Under the pieces are notes generated by a model. It searched no databases, had not been told where the DNA came from, and was given only the letters and a program-made list of their open reading frames with translations. Shown here piece by piece: positions 33,324 to 43,051 of a DNA stretch of 64,000 bases. Source of the stretch: Amycolatopsis regifaucium (GTDB taxonomy: Bacteria; Actinomycetota; Actinomycetes; Mycobacteriales; Pseudonocardiaceae). The translations under genes and the position numbers were made by a program. Numbering within the stretch: the stretch's first letter is position 1; each line of letters begins with the position of its first letter. The stretch covers positions 659,031-723,030 of the forward strand of contig NZ_LQCI01000034.1 of the NCBI RefSeq assembly GCF_001613935.1, written 5' to 3'.

Positions 33324-33560
33324 ATGGCCCACCACGTGACCGTCATGACCCGCACGGGCTGCCACCTGTGCGAGGTCGCGGAACAGGACATCGAACGGAT
33401 CTGTGGCGAACTCGGCGTCGCCTGGTCGGCGCAGGACGTCGACAGCGACCCGGAATGGCGGGCCGAATACGGCGACCGCGTGCCGGTGATCCTGGTCGAC
33501 GACGCCGAACACGGCTACTGGCGGGTCGAAGAGGACAGGCTCCGCGAAGCACTGGCGTAA
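33324..33560 (+). CDS. Glutaredoxin-like thioredoxin-fold protein
   Basis: A 78-residue protein with a CxxC site (RTGCHLCEVAE) and the cis-proline motif RVPVILVD. It corresponds to Rv0508. The small size and HLC spacer resemble the DUF836/glutaredoxin family. In a mycothiol-producing organism such a protein could be a mycoredoxin-like reductase, but canonical mycoredoxin has a different active site, so this is only a possibility. It lies just before the molybdenum enzyme and rex-hem genes. Confidence 0.85.
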   Translation: MAHHVTVMTRTGCHLCEVAEQDIERICGELGVAWSAQDVDSDPEWRAEYGDRVPVILVDDAEHGYWRVEEDRLREALA

Positions 33561-33617
33561 GACACTCGTAAGGGCGAACGGCCGACCGCGGTCCCCGCCC
33601 CTGGTGAAGATGGAGTC

Positions 33618-35153
33618 GTGGACGACGAACGCAGGCTCACCTTCCCGCAAGCCGCGCTGACCGGGCTGCTCGCCCTGGCCGCCGCGCTCGGTGTCGGACA
33701 TCTTGTCGCGGGCTTCGTCGGGTATACGGCTTCGCCGTTCATCGCCGTGGCGAACTTCGTCATCGACCACAGCCCGCACGCCGTCGTGGCCTGGGCCGAG
33801 CGGACGCTGGAGACCTGGGACAAACCCGTCCTCAGGTTCGGTCTCGCCGTCGTCTTGGTGCTGTTCGCGCCGCTCGCCGGACAGCTGTCGCGACGCAAGC
33901 CGCTGCCGGGCCAGGTGCTGGTCGGGCTACTCGGCGCGGCCGGGGTCGCCGCGGTCTTCGTGCGCACCGACCTCGGGCAGCTCTCGCTGCTGGCACCGGT
34001 GGCCGCGACGGTCGCCGGACTCGCCGTCTTCACCTGGCTGCACCGGTTCTTCCGGCCGCCGGTGTTCTTCGACGATCGCGAAGGCGAGGGGCCGGACCGG
34101 CGGAAGGTCCTGCTCACCGGGGCTTCCGTCGCGGCCGGCGCCGGGGTGGCCGCGCTGACCGGACAGCTCGTCGGAACCCGCGAGAACGCCGAGGAATCGC
34201 GCGCCTCCGTCGGCAGGCTCGTCGCGGCCCGGACCGCTCCACCGATACCGCCGGACGCCGACTTCGTGAAGTTCGGCACCCCGCCATATCTCACTCCTTC
34301 GAAGGATTTCTATCGGATCGACACGGCACTGGTCGTCCCGCAGGTCCGCACCGAGGACTGGCGCCTGCGGATCCACGGGATGGTCGACCGCGAAGTCACC
34401 TATACGTATGACGACATCCGCTCACGGCCGCTGATCGAACGCGACGTCACGCTGTGCTGTGTCTCCAACGAGGTCGGCGGCCCGTACATCTCCAACGCGC
34501 GCTGGCTCGGCGTCGACCTGCGCGACCTGCTGAACGAGGCGGGGGTGAGGCCCGGCGCCGAGCAGATGTTCGCGACCAGCGTCGACGGCTGGACCTGCGG
34601 ATCCCCGGTCGAAGCCGCCATGGACGCCCAGCGTGGCGCGATGCTCGCCATCGGCATGGACGGCGAACCACTGCCGATCGAACACGGCTTCCCCGCGCGG
34701 ATCGTGATCCCCGGGCTGTACGGGTACGTGTCCGCCACGAAATGGGTGACCGACCTGGAGATCACCACCTGGCAGGCGCGCGAGGCGTACTGGCTCGGCC
34801 GGGGCTGGGGGCGCGAAGGGCCGGTGAAGACGCAGTCGCGGATCGATGCCCCCGGTTCGGCGGTGGACGCGGGCAAGGTCGTGGTGTCCGGGATCGCGTG
34901 GGCGCAGCACACCGGCGTCGCGAAGGTCGAGATCCGGGTCGATCAGGGGCTGTGGCGGGAGACCGTGCTGTCGGCCGAGACGTCGAAGGACACCTGGCGC
35001 ATGTGGTGGACCGAGATCGACATCCCCGCTGGTCAGCATCAAATCGCCGTCAGGGCGACCGATCAATCCGGCTACACGCAGACCGAAACGCGCGTCGGAA
35101 CCGTGCCGGACGGCGCGACCGGTTGGCACACGGTGTCGGTCAACGCTCGTTGA
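33618..35153 (+). CDS. Membrane-bound molybdopterin-dependent oxidoreductase (sulfite oxidase fold)
   Basis: A 511-residue protein from GTG 33618. Four to five membrane helices occupy the first 150 residues, followed by a polar linker and the sulfite oxidase-fold Moco domain (APPIPPDADFVKFGTPPYLT; RLRIHGMVDREVTYT). The Moco cysteine ligand is in DVTLCCVSNEVGGPY (Cys281 is the likely ligand, Cys280 precedes it). A C-terminal immunoglobulin-like dimerisation domain follows (GIAWAQHTGVAKVEIRVD). The catalytic domain probably faces outward. The substrate is unknown; it could be sulfite, a sulfoxide or an oxidised protein methionine. No haem domain is present. Confidence 0.87.
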   Translation: MDDERRLTFPQAALTGLLALAAALGVGHLVAGFVGYTASPFIAVANFVIDHSPHAVVAWAERTLETWDKPVLRFGLAVVLVLFAPLAGQLSRRKPLPGQVLVGLLGAAGVAAVFVRTDLGQLSLLAPVAATVAGLAVFTWLHRFFRPPVFFDDREGEGPDRRKVLLTGASVAAGAGVAALTGQLVGTRENAEESRASVGRLVAARTAPPIPPDADFVKFGTPPYLTPSKDFYRIDTALVVPQVRTEDWRLRIHGMVDREVTYTYDDIRSRPLIERDVTLCCVSNEVGGPYISNARWLGVDLRDLLNEAGVRPGAEQMFATSVDGWTCGSPVEAAMDAQRGAMLAIGMDGEPLPIEHGFPARIVIPGLYGYVSATKWVTDLEITTWQAREAYWLGRGWGREGPVKTQSRIDAPGSAVDAGKVVVSGIAWAQHTGVAKVEIRVDQGLWRETVLSAETSKDTWRMWWTEIDIPAGQHQIAVRATDQSGYTQTETRVGTVPDGATGWHTVSVNAR

Positions 35154-35196
35154 CGCTGTCCTCACGCGACCTTCAACACAGCACCTACCAGTGACT

Positions 35197-35214
35197 TTGT
35201 GCCTGCGTTCACAA
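35197..35214. promoter_or_regulatory. Rex operator (ROP) upstream of rex
   Basis: TTGTGCCTGCGTTCACAA matches the Rex consensus TTGTGAANNNNTTCACAA at 12 of 14 defined positions, the two differences being CC for AA in the left half. It lies 131 bp before the rex start codon. The site predicts that Rex represses rex-hemACD when NADH is low. Confidence 0.85.
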
Positions 35215-35344
35215 GTGGCTACCGTAGAGCCATCGCCGCCGATGGGCGCCCGGCATCGAACCGGACTCAGCGCTTCGGGTCAAGAGCCGATTTCCTGGTT
35301 CGGGCGACTCATGTACTCAGCAGGACCAGAGGGAGCGGACAAGC

Positions 35345-36172
35345 GTGGTGTCGCAACGAGGCCGGCGCACCCGGGTGACACCGGACGCCGACAACGCGCC
35401 CACCGCGGAGATGCCCGCCGTCGAGACGGTCGCCGAACCGGAAGCGGTCCGCGCGAAGTCGATCCCCGAAGCCGCGGTCGCCCGCCTCGCCGTCTACCTG
35501 CGAGTCCTCTCCGGATTGGCCGAGCAGGGCGCGACCACGATCTCCAGCGAAGAACTCTCGCAGGCCGCGGGCGTCAACTCCGCGAAACTGCGCAAGGACC
35601 TGTCCTACCTCGGCTCCTACGGCACCCGTGGCGTCGGTTACGAGGTCGGCGTCCTGGTCAGCCAGATCGAGCGCATCCTCGGCCTGACCCGCAAGCACAA
35701 GGTCGCCGTGGTCGGTATCGGTAACCTCGGCCACGCGCTGGCCAACTACGGCGGGTTTCCCGGCCGCGGTTTCCCGGTCGAAGCGCTGTTCGACCTCGAC
35801 CCGGATCTGGTCGGCGTGCCGGTCGGCGGTCTCCCGGTCTCGCATCTCGACGAGATCCCCAAAGTCTGCGCCGAACGGCAGATCTCCATCGGCGTCATCG
35901 CCACTCCGCCCACCGCCGCGCAGTCGGTCTGCGACCGGCTTGTCGCAGGTGGCGTGCAGTGCATCCTGAATTTCGCCCCGGTGGTGCTGCAGGTGCCGCC
36001 GCATATCGAGGTTCGCAAGGTCGATCTCGCCGTCGAGTTGCAGATCCTGTCGTTCCATGTCGCCCGCCGCGCGGATCTGGCCGCTCATGGCAATGGTGGA
36101 GGGGACACTGGTCCCGTGACGGCCGAGAATGGCAGCGTGAACGGCCACGGCAACGGAATGGTGGTGCGCTGA
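35345..36172 (+). CDS. rex: Redox-sensing transcriptional repressor Rex
   Basis: A 275-residue repressor that senses the NADH/NAD+ ratio and releases DNA when NADH binds. The winged helix N-terminus has the recognition segment [20 protein letters not shown] and [13 protein letters not shown]. The Rossmann domain has [19 protein letters not shown] and a C-terminal segment for domain swapping. About 40 residues of variable leader and 30 of Gly/Asn-rich tail extend beyond the core. It starts at GTG 35345 after AGGGAG, overlaps no gene, and hemA follows 1 bp later. The upstream operator supports autoregulation and control of haem genes, as in Streptomyces. Confidence 0.95.
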   Translation: MVSQRGRRTRVTPDADNAPTAEMPAVETVAEPEAVRAKSIPEAAVARLAVYLRVLSGLAEQGATTISSEELSQAAGVNSAKLRKDLSYLGSYGTRGVGYEVGVLVSQIERILGLTRKHKVAVVGIGNLGHALANYGGFPGRGFPVEALFDLDPDLVGVPVGGLPVSHLDEIPKVCAERQISIGVIATPPTAAQSVCDRLVAGGVQCILNFAPVVLQVPPHIEVRKVDLAVELQILSFHVARRADLAAHGNGGGDTGPVTAENGSVNGHGNGMVVR

Positions 36173-36173
36173 A

Positions 36174-37481
36174 ATGAGCGTCTTGGCGGTCGGGCTCTCG
36201 CACCGCAGTGCCGAGCTGAGCACCCTGGAGCGCGTCGCGGTCCCCGCGACCGACGTGACCAAGGTGCTCCACGAACTGCAGCAGGCCGAGCACGTCAGTG
36301 AGGCGATACTCGTCTCCACCTGCAACCGCATCGAGGTCTACGCCGTCGTCGAGACCTTCCACGGCGGGTTGAACGACGTTTCCGGCGTGCTCGCCCGCCA
36401 GGCCGGGATGCAGCCCGCGGACCTCTACGACTCGCTCTACGTGCACTACGCGGGCGCGGCGATCGAGCATCTGTTCTCGGTCACCTCCGGCCTGGATTCG
36501 ATGGTCGTCGGCGAGACGCAGATCCTCGGCCAGATCCGGTCCTCCTACGCCACCGCGCGTGACGCCGGCACCGTCGGCCGCACCCTGCACGAGTTGATCC
36601 AGACCACGCTGCGCGTCGGCAAACGCGTGCACAGCGAGACCGGCCTCGACCAGCTCGGTGCCTCGGTCGTTTCCGAGGCGCTCGCCGCGGCCGGGGACAT
36701 CGAGGGCAAGCACGCGCTGATCGTCGGCGCCGGTTCGATGGGCGCGTTGACCGCTTCCCACCTGCGCAAATCCGGGATCGGCGAGCTGACCATCGCCAAC
36801 CGCACCGAGGCGAGGGCCGCCCGGCTCGCCGCCGCGAGCGTCGAGCAGGGTGTGCCCGCGAAGGCCGTGCGGATGAGCGGCATCGCGGCCGCGGTCGCCG
36901 AGGCGGACGTCGTCGTCTGCTGCACCGGCGCGCAGGCCGCGGTCTTCACCGCCGAGCACGTCCCGGCCCGTGGCGGCCGTCCGCTGGTGGTGTGCGACCT
37001 CGGTCTCCCGCGCGACGTCGAGCACGACGTCGCCGAACTGGCCGACGTCACCGTGGTCGACCTCGAGACCATCCAGCGCCGCATGCGCGAGGCGGGCACC
37101 CCGACCACCGAACGCCAGACCGCGAAGGCCACCGGCATCGTGCTCGACGAGGTGCGCGAGTACCTCGCCGGCCAGCGCAGCGCCGAGGTCACCCCGACGG
37201 TGACCGCGCTGCGCCGCCGGGCGGCCGAGGTGGTCGACGCCGAACTGCTGCGGCTGGACAACCGCCTGCCGGACCTCGAAGCGGGGGTCCGCGAGGAGGT
37301 CGGCCGCACGGTCCGCCGGGTGGTCGACAAGCTGCTGCACGCGCCGACGGTGCGGGTGAAGCAGCTGGCCGCCGAGACGGCCGACACCGACTACGCCAAC
37401 GCGCTGCGCGAGCTGTTCTGCCTCGACCCGCAGGCGCCCGCCGCCGTGGCGAGTCCCACCGCGACGCCGAAAGACGAGTGA
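36174..37481 (+). CDS. hemA: Glutamyl-tRNA reductase
   Basis: A 435-residue enzyme that reduces glutamyl-tRNA to glutamate-1-semialdehyde with NADPH, the entry step of tetrapyrrole synthesis. Seen: the catalytic cysteine in [13 protein letters not shown] near residue 50, the [16 protein letters not shown] signature, and the NADPH-binding segment [17 protein letters not shown], followed by the C-terminal dimerisation helices. It starts at ATG 36174, one base after the rex stop, and hemC follows 6 bp later, so rex-hemA-hemC-hemD is one operon. The product is used by HemL, encoded 11 kb downstream. Haem feedback degradation signals were not sought. Confidence 0.97.
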   Translation: MSVLAVGLSHRSAELSTLERVAVPATDVTKVLHELQQAEHVSEAILVSTCNRIEVYAVVETFHGGLNDVSGVLARQAGMQPADLYDSLYVHYAGAAIEHLFSVTSGLDSMVVGETQILGQIRSSYATARDAGTVGRTLHELIQTTLRVGKRVHSETGLDQLGASVVSEALAAAGDIEGKHALIVGAGSMGALTASHLRKSGIGELTIANRTEARAARLAAASVEQGVPAKAVRMSGIAAAVAEADVVVCCTGAQAAVFTAEHVPARGGRPLVVCDLGLPRDVEHDVAELADVTVVDLETIQRRMREAGTPTTERQTAKATGIVLDEVREYLAGQRSAEVTPTVTALRRRAAEVVDAELLRLDNRLPDLEAGVREEVGRTVRRVVDKLLHAPTVRVKQLAAETADTDYANALRELFCLDPQAPAAVASPTATPKDE

Positions 37482-37487
37482 TCATCA

Positions 37488-38438
37488 GTGAGCAGAGTCA
37501 TCCGCATGGGGACGCGCGGCAGCAAACTCGCCCTCGCGCAGACCGGCACCATCGCCGACGCCCTGCGCGCCACCGGGGCCGAGGTCGAACTCGTCACCGT
37601 GACGACCCCTGGCGACAAGTCGTCCGCGCCGATTCCGACGATCGGGGTCGGCGTCTTCACTTCCGCGCTGCGCGAAGCGTTGCTGCGCAAGGAAGTCGAC
37701 GTCATCGTGCATTCGTACAAGGATCTGCCGACGAAACCGGAACCGGGCATCGTGCTGGCCGCCGTGCCGCGCCGCGAGGACCCGCGTGACGCGCTGATCG
37801 CCCGTGACGGGCTGACTCTCGGCGAGCTTCCGCCCGGTTCGACCGTCGGTACCGGCTCGCCGCGGCGCACCGCGCAACTGCGCGCGCTCGGGCTCGGTTT
37901 GGAAATCGTGCCGATCCGAGGCAATATCGACACCCGCATGCGCAAGGTGGCCGACGGTGAGCTGGATGCCGTGGTGCTCGCGCGTGCCGGACTGGCCAGG
38001 ATCGGCCGGGCCGGGGAGATCACCGAGACCCTCGACCCGATCCAGATGCTGCCCGCCCCCGCGCAGGGTGCGCTGGCGGTGGAGTGCCGGGCCGGGGACG
38101 TGGACATCGAGCACCTGCTCGGATCCACAGTGGACGATGAAGGCACCCGTGCCGTGGCGACCGCCGAACGGGCGTTGCTCGCGGCGCTGGAAGCCGGGTG
38201 CAGCGCACCGGTCGGAGCGCTGGCGGAGATCGTCGAGGACCTGGACGCCGAAGGGCGGGTCGTCGAGCGGATCTCGTTGCGGGGCACCGCCGCCGTCGAA
38301 GCCGACGGGGAAGCGGTCGACATGGTGCGCGCTTCGGCGCTCGCCGACTTCCGCGATGCCGAACAGCTCGGCCGGACATTGGCCGCCGAGCTGCTCGACC
38401 TGGGTGCCGGTGCGCTGTCGGTCCCACCCAGTGAGTAA
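37488..38438 (+). CDS. hemC: Hydroxymethylbilane synthase (porphobilinogen deaminase)
   Basis: A 316-residue enzyme that joins four porphobilinogens into hydroxymethylbilane. Seen: [20 protein letters not shown] at the N-terminus, [19 protein letters not shown] with the catalytic Asp-containing segment [41 protein letters not shown] and the cysteine that anchors the dipyrromethane cofactor in [18 protein letters not shown] 37488 is the start and lies 6 bp after hemA. The length and motif order are standard. No irregularity noted. Confidence 0.97.
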   Translation: MSRVIRMGTRGSKLALAQTGTIADALRATGAEVELVTVTTPGDKSSAPIPTIGVGVFTSALREALLRKEVDVIVHSYKDLPTKPEPGIVLAAVPRREDPRDALIARDGLTLGELPPGSTVGTGSPRRTAQLRALGLGLEIVPIRGNIDTRMRKVADGELDAVVLARAGLARIGRAGEITETLDPIQMLPAPAQGALAVECRAGDVDIEHLLGSTVDDEGTRAVATAERALLAALEAGCSAPVGALAEIVEDLDAEGRVVERISLRGTAAVEADGEAVDMVRASALADFRDAEQLGRTLAAELLDLGAGALSVPPSE

Positions 38439-38500
38439 AGCCAGGAACGTTGATGGATCGGCCGCGATCGACCGCGGCCGCCTAAGAGGAGAACGCACAG

Positions 38501-40033
38501 ATGACCCCCGCGCGTAAGACCACCGGGCGTGTCGCCTTCGTGGGCTCGGGCCCCGGTGACGCCGGTCTGCTGACCGTCCGCGCTCAGGAGCTGCTCGCCA
38601 AGGCCGAGGTCGTGGTGACCGACCCGGACGTCCCTTCGGGCGTCCTGGCCTTCACCGCGGAGGGCGCCGAAGTGCGCCCCGCCGTCGGCGAGGCCACCGA
38701 GGTCGCCAAGGACCTGGTGAACGAGGCCAAGGCCGGACGACTGGTGCTCCGGCTGATCGCCGGTGACCCGCTGACCCAGCCCGCCGTGGTCGCCGAGGTG
38801 CAGGCCGTTTCCCGGACCAGCGCCGTCTTCGACATCATCCCCGGCGTCTCGCCCGGCGCCGCCGTCCCGGCCTACGCCGGTGTCCCGCTCGGTGGCACGC
38901 ACACCGAGGTCGACGTCCGCGGCGACGTCGACTGGGCCGCGCTGGCCGCCGCTCCCGGCCCGATCGTGCTGCACGCGACCTCGGCGCACCTCGCCGAAGC
39001 CGCGTCCGCGCTGACCGAGCACGGCCTGGCGGCGACCACGCCGGTCGCCGTCACGTCGAACGGGACCATCAATACCCAGCGCACCCTGGACACCACGCTG
39101 GCCACCGTCGCGAACGAGGCGGGAGAGCTCGTCGGCCCGCTGATCGTGACCATCGGCCAGGCCGTCGGCCAGCGCTCGAAGCTGTCGTGGTGGGAGTCGC
39201 GCGCGCTGTACGGCTGGAAGGTCCTGGTGCCGCGCACCAAGGAGCAGGCCGGTGAGATGGCGGAGCGGCTTCGCGGCCACGGCGCCACCTCGCACGAGGT
39301 CCCGACCATCTCGGTCGAGCCGCCGCGCAGCCCCGCGCAGATGGAGCGTTCGGTCAAGGGTCTCGTCGACGGCCGCTACCAGTGGATCGTCTTCACCTCG
39401 ACCAACGCCGTCCGCGCGGTGTGGGAGAAGTTCGAGGAATTCGGCCTCGACGCCCGCGCGTTCTCCGGCGTGAAGATCGCCTGCGTCGGCGAATCGACCG
39501 CCGCGAAGGTGCGTTCCTTCGGCATCATCCCGGAGCTGATCCCGGAGGGCGAGCAGTCCTCGGAAGGCCTCCTCGCCGAGTTCCCGCCGTACGACGACGT
39601 CCTCGACCCGGTCGACCGCGTGCTGCTGCCGCGGGCGGACATCGCCACCGAGACCCTGTCGGCCGGCCTGCGTGAGCGTGGCTGGGAGATCGACGACGTG
39701 ACCGCGTACCGCACCGTGCGCGCCGCGCCGCCGCCGGCCGAGACCCGCGAGATGATCAAGACCGGCGGTTTCGACGCGGTCTGCTTCACCTCGTCCTCGA
39801 CCGTGCGGAACCTCGTCGGCATCGCAGGCAAGCCGCACACCCGCACGCTGGTCGCGTGCATCGGCCCGAAGACCGCGGAGACCGCCGTGGAGTTCGGGCT
39901 GCGGGTCGACGTCCAGCCCGAAAAGGCCGACGTCCCGCATCTGGTCGACGCGCTCGCCGAGCACGCCGCCCGGCTCCGCGCCGAAGGTGCGCTTCCGCCG
40001 CCGCGTAAGGCGAAGCGGGCCCGCCGCTCCTGA
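38501..40033 (+). CDS. hemD: Fused SUMT-like methyltransferase / uroporphyrinogen-III synthase
   Basis: A 510-residue two-domain protein. Residues 1-240 resemble precorrin-2 C20/SUMT-type uroporphyrinogen methyltransferases (GRVAFVGSGPGDAGLLTVRA; IIPGVSPGAAVPAYAGVPLGG), but the canonical FGRGGEE-type loop after GGDP is replaced by LIAGDPLTQPAVVAEV. Residues 245-510 are the HemD cyclase domain (SWWESRALYGWKVLVPRTKEQ; IVFTSTNAVRAVWEKF; AVCFTSSSTVRNLVG), which closes hydroxymethylbilane to uroporphyrinogen III. Rv0511 has the same fusion. HemD activity is well supported; methyltransferase activity for sirohaem is doubtful. A strong terminator follows. Confidence 0.93.
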   Translation: MTPARKTTGRVAFVGSGPGDAGLLTVRAQELLAKAEVVVTDPDVPSGVLAFTAEGAEVRPAVGEATEVAKDLVNEAKAGRLVLRLIAGDPLTQPAVVAEVQAVSRTSAVFDIIPGVSPGAAVPAYAGVPLGGTHTEVDVRGDVDWAALAAAPGPIVLHATSAHLAEAASALTEHGLAATTPVAVTSNGTINTQRTLDTTLATVANEAGELVGPLIVTIGQAVGQRSKLSWWESRALYGWKVLVPRTKEQAGEMAERLRGHGATSHEVPTISVEPPRSPAQMERSVKGLVDGRYQWIVFTSTNAVRAVWEKFEEFGLDARAFSGVKIACVGESTAAKVRSFGIIPELIPEGEQSSEGLLAEFPPYDDVLDPVDRVLLPRADIATETLSAGLRERGWEIDDVTAYRTVRAAPPPAETREMIKTGGFDAVCFTSSSTVRNLVGIAGKPHTRTLVACIGPKTAETAVEFGLRVDVQPEKADVPHLVDALAEHAARLRAEGALPPPRKAKRARRS

Positions 40034-40041
40034 TTCCGTGA

Positions 40042-40086
40042 CGAAGACCCCCTTCTCCGCATGATGCGGGAAGGGGGTTTTCTTCG
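40042..40086 (+). terminator. Rho-independent terminator of the rex-hemACD operon
   Basis: A long hairpin with an inner stem CCGCAT/ATGCGG and an outer stem CCCCCTTC/GAAGGGGG, flanked by CGAAGA and TTTTCTTCG. The T-rich run after the 3' arm is of terminator type. It begins 9 bp after the hemD stop. Confidence 0.9.
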
Positions 40087-40159
40087 TTAGCGAAACCTTG
40101 GTGCCTGCCAAGCGACGAGGCTTAACCTCGGGTGATCCGACAATCGCTGGGGAGTGACC

Positions 40160-40537
40160 ATGAAGTCTCTCGTTCACGCAAGTACCGCTTTGAGTGTGCT
40201 GGCGCTCGGGTTCGCCGGGTTCGCGGGCACGGCCTCCGCCGCACCCGCGACGCCGTTCGAGGTCTGCAGTCCGCTCGGTTGCGCGGTGCAGAGCGTGCGG
40301 GGCACCGTCGAGAAAGCCGGCGGCCAGACCCGGGTGTCGGCCACCGTCACCGACAGTTCGCCCGCCTCGAAACTCACCGCGCAATTCGTCCTGTCCGGTC
40401 CGTCGACCGAGGGACACCAGGTCGTCGCCGACAACGAGACGAAGCGGGTCGTTTTCACCGGGCGGACCTTGGCGACCAAGCTGACCGTGACCGCCTGCGG
40501 CGGCGGAGGCTGCAACACGAAGTCCATTCCGCTGTAG
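40160..40537 (+). CDS. Small secreted cysteine-containing protein
   Basis: A 125-residue secreted protein. ATG 40160 is preferred over GTG 40154 because of the GGGGAG site 6 nt upstream. The signal peptide MKSLVHASTALSVLALGFAG is followed by a cleavage region AGTASAAPA. The mature part is about 95 residues with two CxxxxC pairs, CSPLGC near its start and CGGGGC near its end, suggesting two disulfides that close a single beta-rich domain. No family is recognised. It stands alone between the hem operon and the Nramp-like gene. It may be extracellular, since no anchor is seen. Confidence 0.8.
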   Translation: MKSLVHASTALSVLALGFAGFAGTASAAPATPFEVCSPLGCAVQSVRGTVEKAGGQTRVSATVTDSSPASKLTAQFVLSGPSTEGHQVVADNETKRVVFTGRTLATKLTVTACGGGGCNTKSIPL

Positions 40538-40587
40538 TTTGTACTGCCGCTGTGGCTGGTGGCGGCTCGGCCGAGTGACCGAGCTGT

Positions 40588-41874
40588 TCAGCTGAAGAAC
40601 TTCACGACCTCCGTGTAGGCGAGGTAGGCGAACATCGCGAGACAGATCACGAGAAGCCCGTTGGAAAGCCACCGAGAACGCCCCTCCCGTGGCACGCGCG
40701 ACGTGTTCAGCAGCACCAGCAAGGTCGCCGCCAGGAACGGCATGAACAACGCGCCCAGTACGCCGTAGATCACCGTGAGCTGGAAAGGCTGATCGAGGAA
40801 CAGCAACGCCATCGGCGGAAAAGTCAGCCACAGCACGTAACCCCGGTACGCGGGACTGCGTTCACCGGCCTTCTTCTCATACGTCTCAACGGCTTCGGTC
40901 GTGTTCGCGGGCAGCCGGAGGATGCGCCACCAGTCCGCGAAAAGCAGGCTCACGCCGTGCCAGACCCCGATCACCGAGGTGAACGAAACCGCGAAAAAGC
41001 CGCTGAGGAACGGGATCCGCGCCCATTGCCCGTAATCCGCGGCGAGTGTGTCGCCGAGGAAAAGCAGGCCCTTGTCACCCGAGATGATCTTCTGGCCCAG
41101 CAGCAGTTCCGCGCCGACGATCAGCATCGCGATCACGAAGATCCCGGTCATGAGGTAGCCGACGGCGTTGTCGGTCCGCATCATCGACAGCCACTTCGAC
41201 GACCGCCAGCCCTTCGCGAGCGTCCAGTAGCCGTAGGCCGCCATGGTGATCGTGCCGCCGACGCCGCCGATCAGACCGAGGAGGTAGACGAGCGAGCCGT
41301 CGGGCAGCGTGGGGACGGCGCCCTCGAACAGCGCGGTGAAATTCGGCACGACCAGCACCGCGGTCCCGACCACGGTCACGAACATCACGCCGGTGAGCAC
41401 CGTCATCAGCTTCTCGATGATCGCGTAGCGCCCGAACCACACCAGAGCGAAGCCGAGCAGGCCGCAGATCATCGCCCAGTACCGCACCGAAAGCGCGGGG
41501 AAGAGCGCGTTCAGCGGCAGTCCCGACGCCGACATCGCGGTCGCGCCGTAGACGAACCCCCAGATCACCGCGTAGATCCCGAAATAGATCAGCGCCCAGA
41601 TCCCCAGCGTCCGCCAGCCGGACAGGATCGTCCGGCCCGACGTCAGATGCCAGCGGCCGACGGCCTCGGCCAGCGCGAGTTTGAAGATCGTCCCGACGAG
41701 CACCGCCCACAGCAGCGTGTACCCGAAGCGCGATCCCGCCACCATCGTCGCGACGAGGTCGCCCGCGCCGACCCCGGTCGCCGCGGCCATGATCCCCGGC
41801 CCGAGCTGGCGCAGCCGTGCGCGCCAGCCGACGGGCGGTTCCTCCGGTTGGTCGGTCACCGTTGAACTCGACAT
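40588..41874 (-). CDS. Nramp-fold transporter with divergent metal site
   Basis: A 428-residue protein with about 11 hydrophobic helices, of the Nramp family of proton-coupled divalent metal transporters. ATG 41874 is chosen over an upstream GTG. The helix 1 motif, DPGN in canonical metal importers, is [19 protein letters not shown] here, with no DPGN. The helix 6 motif, MPHN-like in canonical proteins, is [12 protein letters not shown], lacking the histidine and the usual methionine position. It therefore belongs to a divergent clade whose substrate may not be Mn or Fe. It is divergent from hemB. Substrate is unknown. Confidence 0.83.
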   Translation of the reverse strand: MSSSTVTDQPEEPPVGWRARLRQLGPGIMAAATGVGAGDLVATMVAGSRFGYTLLWAVLVGTIFKLALAEAVGRWHLTSGRTILSGWRTLGIWALIYFGIYAVIWGFVYGATAMSASGLPLNALFPALSVRYWAMICGLLGFALVWFGRYAIIEKLMTVLTGVMFVTVVGTAVLVVPNFTALFEGAVPTLPDGSLVYLLGLIGGVGGTITMAAYGYWTLAKGWRSSKWLSMMRTDNAVGYLMTGIFVIAMLIVGAELLLGQKIISGDKGLLFLGDTLAADYGQWARIPFLSGFFAVSFTSVIGVWHGVSLLFADWWRILRLPANTTEAVETYEKKAGERSPAYRGYVLWLTFPPMALLFLDQPFQLTVIYGVLGALFMPFLAATLLVLLNTSRVPREGRSRWLSNGLLVICLAMFAYLAYTEVVKFFS

Positions 41875-42025
41875 GAGAGGCAAAGTAACCCACGTCACAC
41901 TGAGTGCGAATCGGGCAAAGGTGACTCTTTACCGTTTCTTAGGGAAGGTCCGCCCGGCTGGACCACCGCGCCGTTCACCGCGCCTGTGGACCGCCGCTCG
42001 AGCGAGCGGGAGTACCGTCTATGGA

Positions 42026-42997
42026 GTGTTTCCCGAACATCGTCCCCGCAGGCTCCGTACCACTCCGGCGATGCGCAGGCTGGCCGGTGAGACGACGCTG
42101 CGCCCACGTCAGCTGATCCTCCCGATGTTCGTGGCCGAGGGCATCGACACGCCCCGCCCGATCTCGAGCATGCCCGGCGTCGTCCAGCACACCCGCGACA
42201 CGCTGCGCAAGGCCGCCGTCGACGCGGTCAACGCCGGTGTCGGCGGCCTGATGCTGTTCGGCATCCCCAAGACCCGCGACGCCGAAGGCTCCGGCGCGAT
42301 CGACCCGGACGGCATCCTCAACGTCGCCCTGCGCGACCTGCGGGCCGAACTCGGTGACGCGACGGTCCTGATGGCCGACACCTGTCTCGACGAGTTCACC
42401 GACCACGGTCACTGCGGCGTCCTCGACGCCGACGGCGCTGTCGACAACGACGCGACGCTGCGCGTGTACGCGGAAATGGGTCTGGCGCAGGCGGAAGCGG
42501 GTGCGCATCTGCTCGGGCCCAGCGGGATGATGGACGGCCAGGTCGGTGTCATCCGCGCCGCCCTCGACCGGGCCGGGCGCACCGACACCGGCATCCTCGC
42601 CTACTCGGCGAAGTTCGCGAGCGCGTTCTACGGCCCCTTCCGTGAGGCCGTCGATTCGCAGCTGAAGGGCGACAGGAAGACCTACCAGCAGGATCCCGGG
42701 AACGTGCGCGAGGCGCTGCGCGAGATCGAGCTGGACATCGCCGAGGGCGCGGACATGATCATGGTCAAGCCCGCACTGTCCTATTTGGACGTGATCAGGG
42801 CGGCGGCCGAGGCGTCGCCGGTTCCGGTGGCGGCGTACAACATCTCGGGCGAGTACGCGATGGTCGAGGCCGCCGCGGCGAACGGCTGGCTCGACCGCGA
42901 GCGCACGATTCTCGAGGTGCTGACTTCGATCCGCCGGGCGGGCGCGGACATGATCCTCACCTACTGGGCCGCCGAAGCCGTCGCCTGGCTGGACTGA
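42026..42997 (+). CDS. hemB: Delta-aminolevulinic acid dehydratase (porphobilinogen synthase)
   Basis: A 323-residue enzyme that condenses two 5-aminolevulinates to porphobilinogen. GTG 42026 gives the expected start [18 protein letters not shown]; an upstream open frame extends 345 bp but looks non-coding. Seen: [10 protein letters not shown], the Schiff-base lysine in [14 protein letters not shown], a second lysine in [14 protein letters not shown], and the metal motif [14 protein letters not shown], which has two cysteines and one aspartate where fully zinc-type enzymes have three cysteines. It is 150 bp from the divergent Nramp-like gene. The product feeds HemC. Confidence 0.96.
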   Translation: MFPEHRPRRLRTTPAMRRLAGETTLRPRQLILPMFVAEGIDTPRPISSMPGVVQHTRDTLRKAAVDAVNAGVGGLMLFGIPKTRDAEGSGAIDPDGILNVALRDLRAELGDATVLMADTCLDEFTDHGHCGVLDADGAVDNDATLRVYAEMGLAQAEAGAHLLGPSGMMDGQVGVIRAALDRAGRTDTGILAYSAKFASAFYGPFREAVDSQLKGDRKTYQQDPGNVREALREIELDIAEGADMIMVKPALSYLDVIRAAAEASPVPVAAYNISGEYAMVEAAAANGWLDRERTILEVLTSIRRAGADMILTYWAAEAVAWLD

Positions 42998-43008
42998 CCT
43001 CGCACAGC

Positions 43009-43046
43009 CGAAAAGGGCCCCTCCGCTACGGAAGGGGCCCTTTTCG
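43009..43046. terminator. Bidirectional terminator between hemB and the propeller gene
   Basis: CGAAAAGGGCCCCT and AGGGGCCCTTTTCG frame a short CCGCTACGG inner hairpin, with a single-base bulge. A-rich and T-rich ends lie on both sides, so it can work for both converging genes (hemB stop at 42997, propeller gene stop at 43052). Confidence 0.9.
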
Positions 43047-43051
43047 CATCG

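Noticed and set aside
37391-40831. A very long open frame (1,146 codons) on the minus strand opposite hemC and hemD
   Set aside because: It lies antisense to well-supported hem genes, has low-complexity Arg/Gly/Asp-rich sequence without domains, and reflects the GC-rich third positions of the real genes.
41681-42025. Upstream extension of hemB to 41681
   Set aside because: It would overlap the divergent Nramp-like gene. The [18 protein letters not shown] start expected for HemB begins at GTG 42026.
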